Assembly (NCBI GenBank): GCA_023159155.1
Contig: JAJNNX010000006.1
Location: 682,001 to 746,000 of the forward strand
Reading direction: 5' to 3'
Length of the DNA stretch: 64,000 nt
Origin: Ustulina deusta
Taxonomy: Eukaryota > Ascomycota > Sordariomycetes > Xylariales > Xylariaceae
This document shows positions 62,426-64,000 of the stretch, piece after piece. The notes under the pieces are model-generated. The model was not told the origin of the DNA, searched no databases, and saw only the letters and a list, made by a program, of their open reading frames with translations. The number at the start of each line of letters is the position of its first letter. The stretch's first letter is position 1. The position numbers and the translations under genes are program-made.

Positions 62426-62467
62426 GCTGGGTCGCGATGGGGTGGTTCGCAAGGGGGGGTGTTAGCT
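62426..62467 (-). repeat. Right 42-bp terminal inverted repeat
   Basis: Perfect inverted copy of 47594-47635. G+C-rich and without RIP-type change, in contrast to the adjoining interior. Confidence 0.97.
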
Positions 62468-62469
62468 TA
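62468..62469. repeat. TA target-site duplication, right
   Basis: TA directly after the right inverted repeat. Confidence 0.75.
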
Positions 62470-63628
62470 ATGTGTGATGTTCAAATGGAGTAAAAGTAAA
62501 TTTTTAGTGTAACCATCCACAGCTAACAGCTCATAGGACGACTGGACGAGGACGGCTCAAAGACACAGACACTTAGGTAATTTAAGCATGTGTCTGTTGG
62601 CCTGTGGCGCATGCTGTCCCTTAGGCTGTTAAATGATGACAATTTAGGACTGCTTTTGGGCAAAACACTGTGGTCGCCCAAGTCTCCTAATTAAAAATTA
62701 AAAATTATAAAATAATTAAAATTAACAATTCACTGGGTAGGTCTGACTAGAATAGTCTCCAAGCGTGATAAATGTAAAATAGGAGGGGTAGTGCATGGGA
62801 TACAAAAACAATGACTTTGCTTGGTAAACCCAGGTAGTTACAAATTAGTCATGGGTACGCAGTTACGAAAACTAGGTAATCTTCACATCCATTCAAAGCG
62901 ACAAGTCCCATGAAGAGGCCGAGGGTAAAATTGTCAAGCTCTACTGACCATTAACAATATTCCAAACTCTCTGGGTTTGTGACGAAGTTTTAGCTAAAGT
63001 CTGCCCTCACATTGTTCGAGTGAGACCTCGTATTCATGAACTATGGATTGTGTCCGAGAAGCCAGAGAAGTCGAGTTCAACGATCGAACCCCTATTGGTT
63101 TGCCCATACGATTTGTCAGGCGAGGTGTAGATATTGCGAATATGTGTTGTGGTGGAAGGAGTCTGGAACTACACCGGTGATCTTCTGCTGAAAATGTGTA
63201 AAACACTTCCTTTGTTCTGATGGTCACACAACACTATTGTCTTCGAACACCTTAAGAGTTCTACAACCGGGATATTCAGGTATGCTAGTAGTTACATAAT
63301 ACCTTTGTTTTCAAACCTTCTACGACTTTTAAAATATCATGCCTCGGTTAGCTGAACACCCCCTATGTGTAGTGTGCTGGCAGTTCAAAACACTCAGACT
63401 CCTTCTGGGCAGTGCTCCCGTCCAATGGCATACAATGTGTTTTGTACTTCCCAGTCCAAGTATAAAGCTATCACAAATCTGGGTATTTCGGCTCTCGATC
63501 CATCTTTTCTCACACATCACCAACACACACCCCTTTCTCACCAACATCTCTATTGTAAACAACCAACAGCAAACATTCTAGCCTTGAACAACACAACTCC
63601 CCAGATAAACCGATCAAGGTAGTCGAAG
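62470..63628. other. Unique sequence right of the transposon block
   Basis: Composition returns to normal immediately after the right TA. Nothing recognised before the small ORF at 63629. Confidence 0.5.
63461..63468 (+). promoter_or_regulatory. Possible TATA box
   Basis: TATAAAGC about 165 nt before the ATG at 63629, followed by a C/T- and CACA-rich leader (63495-63590) of the kind seen in fungal 5' UTRs. Confidence 0.35.
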
Positions 63629-63739
63629 ATGAATCCATACAGCATTTCTGATAACTTTGTTTTTGGAGATGCGGGCCGCTCAGGCTATGACACAACGGGG
63701 GATCCTAAACCGAAACCCCCACCCAAGCCTTCGTCTTAA
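63629..63739 (+). CDS. Possible small protein (36 aa), unknown
   Basis: ATG-initiated frame of 36 residues: MNPYSISDNFVFGDAG, then a polar stretch and a Pro/Lys-rich end (PKPKPPPKPSS). No signal peptide or membrane segment. A TATA box, a CA-rich leader and an ATG with A at -3 make transcription plausible. It could instead be a first exon. Confidence 0.3.
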   Translation: MNPYSISDNFVFGDAGRSGYDTTGDPKPKPPPKPSS

Positions 63740-64000
63740 GCTTGGGGAAGTGAGGTAAGTAGATACACGACGGTCCAGCTCAACTTCTCATGGTCTAATG
63801 CAACCTCCCTTCTGGCTCCTGCTGCTGGTCGGCGGGAACCTATCTGATGCTCTTTTGGTAGCATCTCCTCTAGACTAGAACTTCCATTCACAGAAATTTT
63901 ATGAATAATATACTTTTACTTATACACAAGCCACGTCTTGGTTCTAAGCATGATATTGTAACAAAGAGTATGAATGATAAAACCACACTAAGTAGCCTGT
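63740..64000. other. 3' end of window, nothing recognised
   Basis: 261 nt of unique sequence after the small ORF, without an ORF or repeat I can support. Confidence 0.4.

Larger units (their letters stand above)
47594..62467 (+). mobile_element. Fot1/pogo-like Tc1-mariner DNA transposon, interrupted by two LTR retrotransposons
   Basis: Outermost layer of the block. Perfect 42-bp terminal inverted repeats (47594-47635 and 62426-62467, beginning AGCTAACACCCC) are flanked on each side by TA (47592-47593, 62468-62469), the Tc1/mariner target duplication. The block is 14,874 bp. Removing two LTR elements (6,826 and 6,114 bp) and one 5-bp duplication for each leaves 1,924 bp, matching the roughly 1.9 kb and 44-bp repeats of Fot1-type elements. 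The remaining own sequence is 47636-48213, 55040-55703 and 61818-62425. It is so RIP-mutated that no transposase ORF survives. The last piece reads in the plus direction like the Lys/Arg-rich C-terminus of pogo-type transposases. Family assignment rests on repeat length, target site and size. Confidence 0.85.

Noticed and set aside
47594..62467. A giant element such as Starship or Maverick/Polinton, suggested by 14.9 kb between inverted repeats
   Set aside because: The interior is accounted for by two LTR retrotransposons plus 1.9 kb, and the target site is TA, not the 6 bp typical of Polintons; no tyrosine recombinase or polymerase B sequence is seen.

Overview
This is a 64 kb window of a filamentous ascomycete nuclear genome (Pezizomycotina, most likely Sordariomycetes). 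The evidence is short GT..AG introns of about 40-120 nt with CTRAC-type branch points, fungal families such as the Pth11/rhodopsin-like membrane proteins, Pfa5 and the fungal proteinase-K-type subtilase, and a block with the signature of repeat-induced point mutation (RIP). Exon structures below were built by hand from reading frame, splice signals and family expectation. Where I give an exon list, the phases add up exactly.

Layout. 1-1.23 kb: 5' part of the DNA polymerase eta gene (minus), cut by the window edge. 1.3-6.1 kb: mostly non-coding, with one small zinc-binding-like gene (+). 6.1-7.54 kb: DHHC-type palmitoyltransferase of the Pfa5 type (minus). 7.54-21.0 kb: a gene-poor stretch holding a dead subtilisin-like protease (14.3-15.7 kb, minus). 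21.0-26.25 kb: seven-helix membrane protein (+), an unresolved locus, and an intradiol ring-cleavage dioxygenase (+). 26.8-27.6 kb: CCDC97-like protein (minus). 29.0-30.2 kb: DUF2293 protein (+). 33.8-34.65 kb: small alpha/beta-barrel-like protein (+). 35.2-36.2 kb: kinetochore CENP-O/Mcm21 (minus). 37.3-39.07 kb: acetyl-CoA transporter (+). 39.6-40.6 kb: secreted CREG-like flavin-binding-fold protein (minus). 41.4-42.4 kb: ribosomal protein eS30 (+, five small exons). 44.35-46.35 kb: multi-pass membrane protein (minus) carrying a one-base frameshift.

47.59-62.47 kb is one nested transposon block of extreme A+T content. A Fot1/pogo-like Tc1-mariner element with perfect 42-bp terminal inverted repeats and a TA target duplication has been split by two Ty3/Gypsy LTR retrotransposons (LTRs of 271 bp and 240/241 bp). 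Removing both insertions leaves 1,924 bp, the size expected of a Fot1-type element. All internal coding capacity is destroyed by C-to-T/G-to-A change, yet the outer repeats are intact. 62.5-64 kb: unique sequence with one possible 36-residue ORF behind a TATA box.

The genes are mostly housekeeping (translesion synthesis, kinetochore, translation, lipid modification, transport) and do not form an evident cluster or pathway. The dioxygenase and membrane proteins are the accessory part. I see no tRNA, rRNA, CRISPR or prokaryotic feature.
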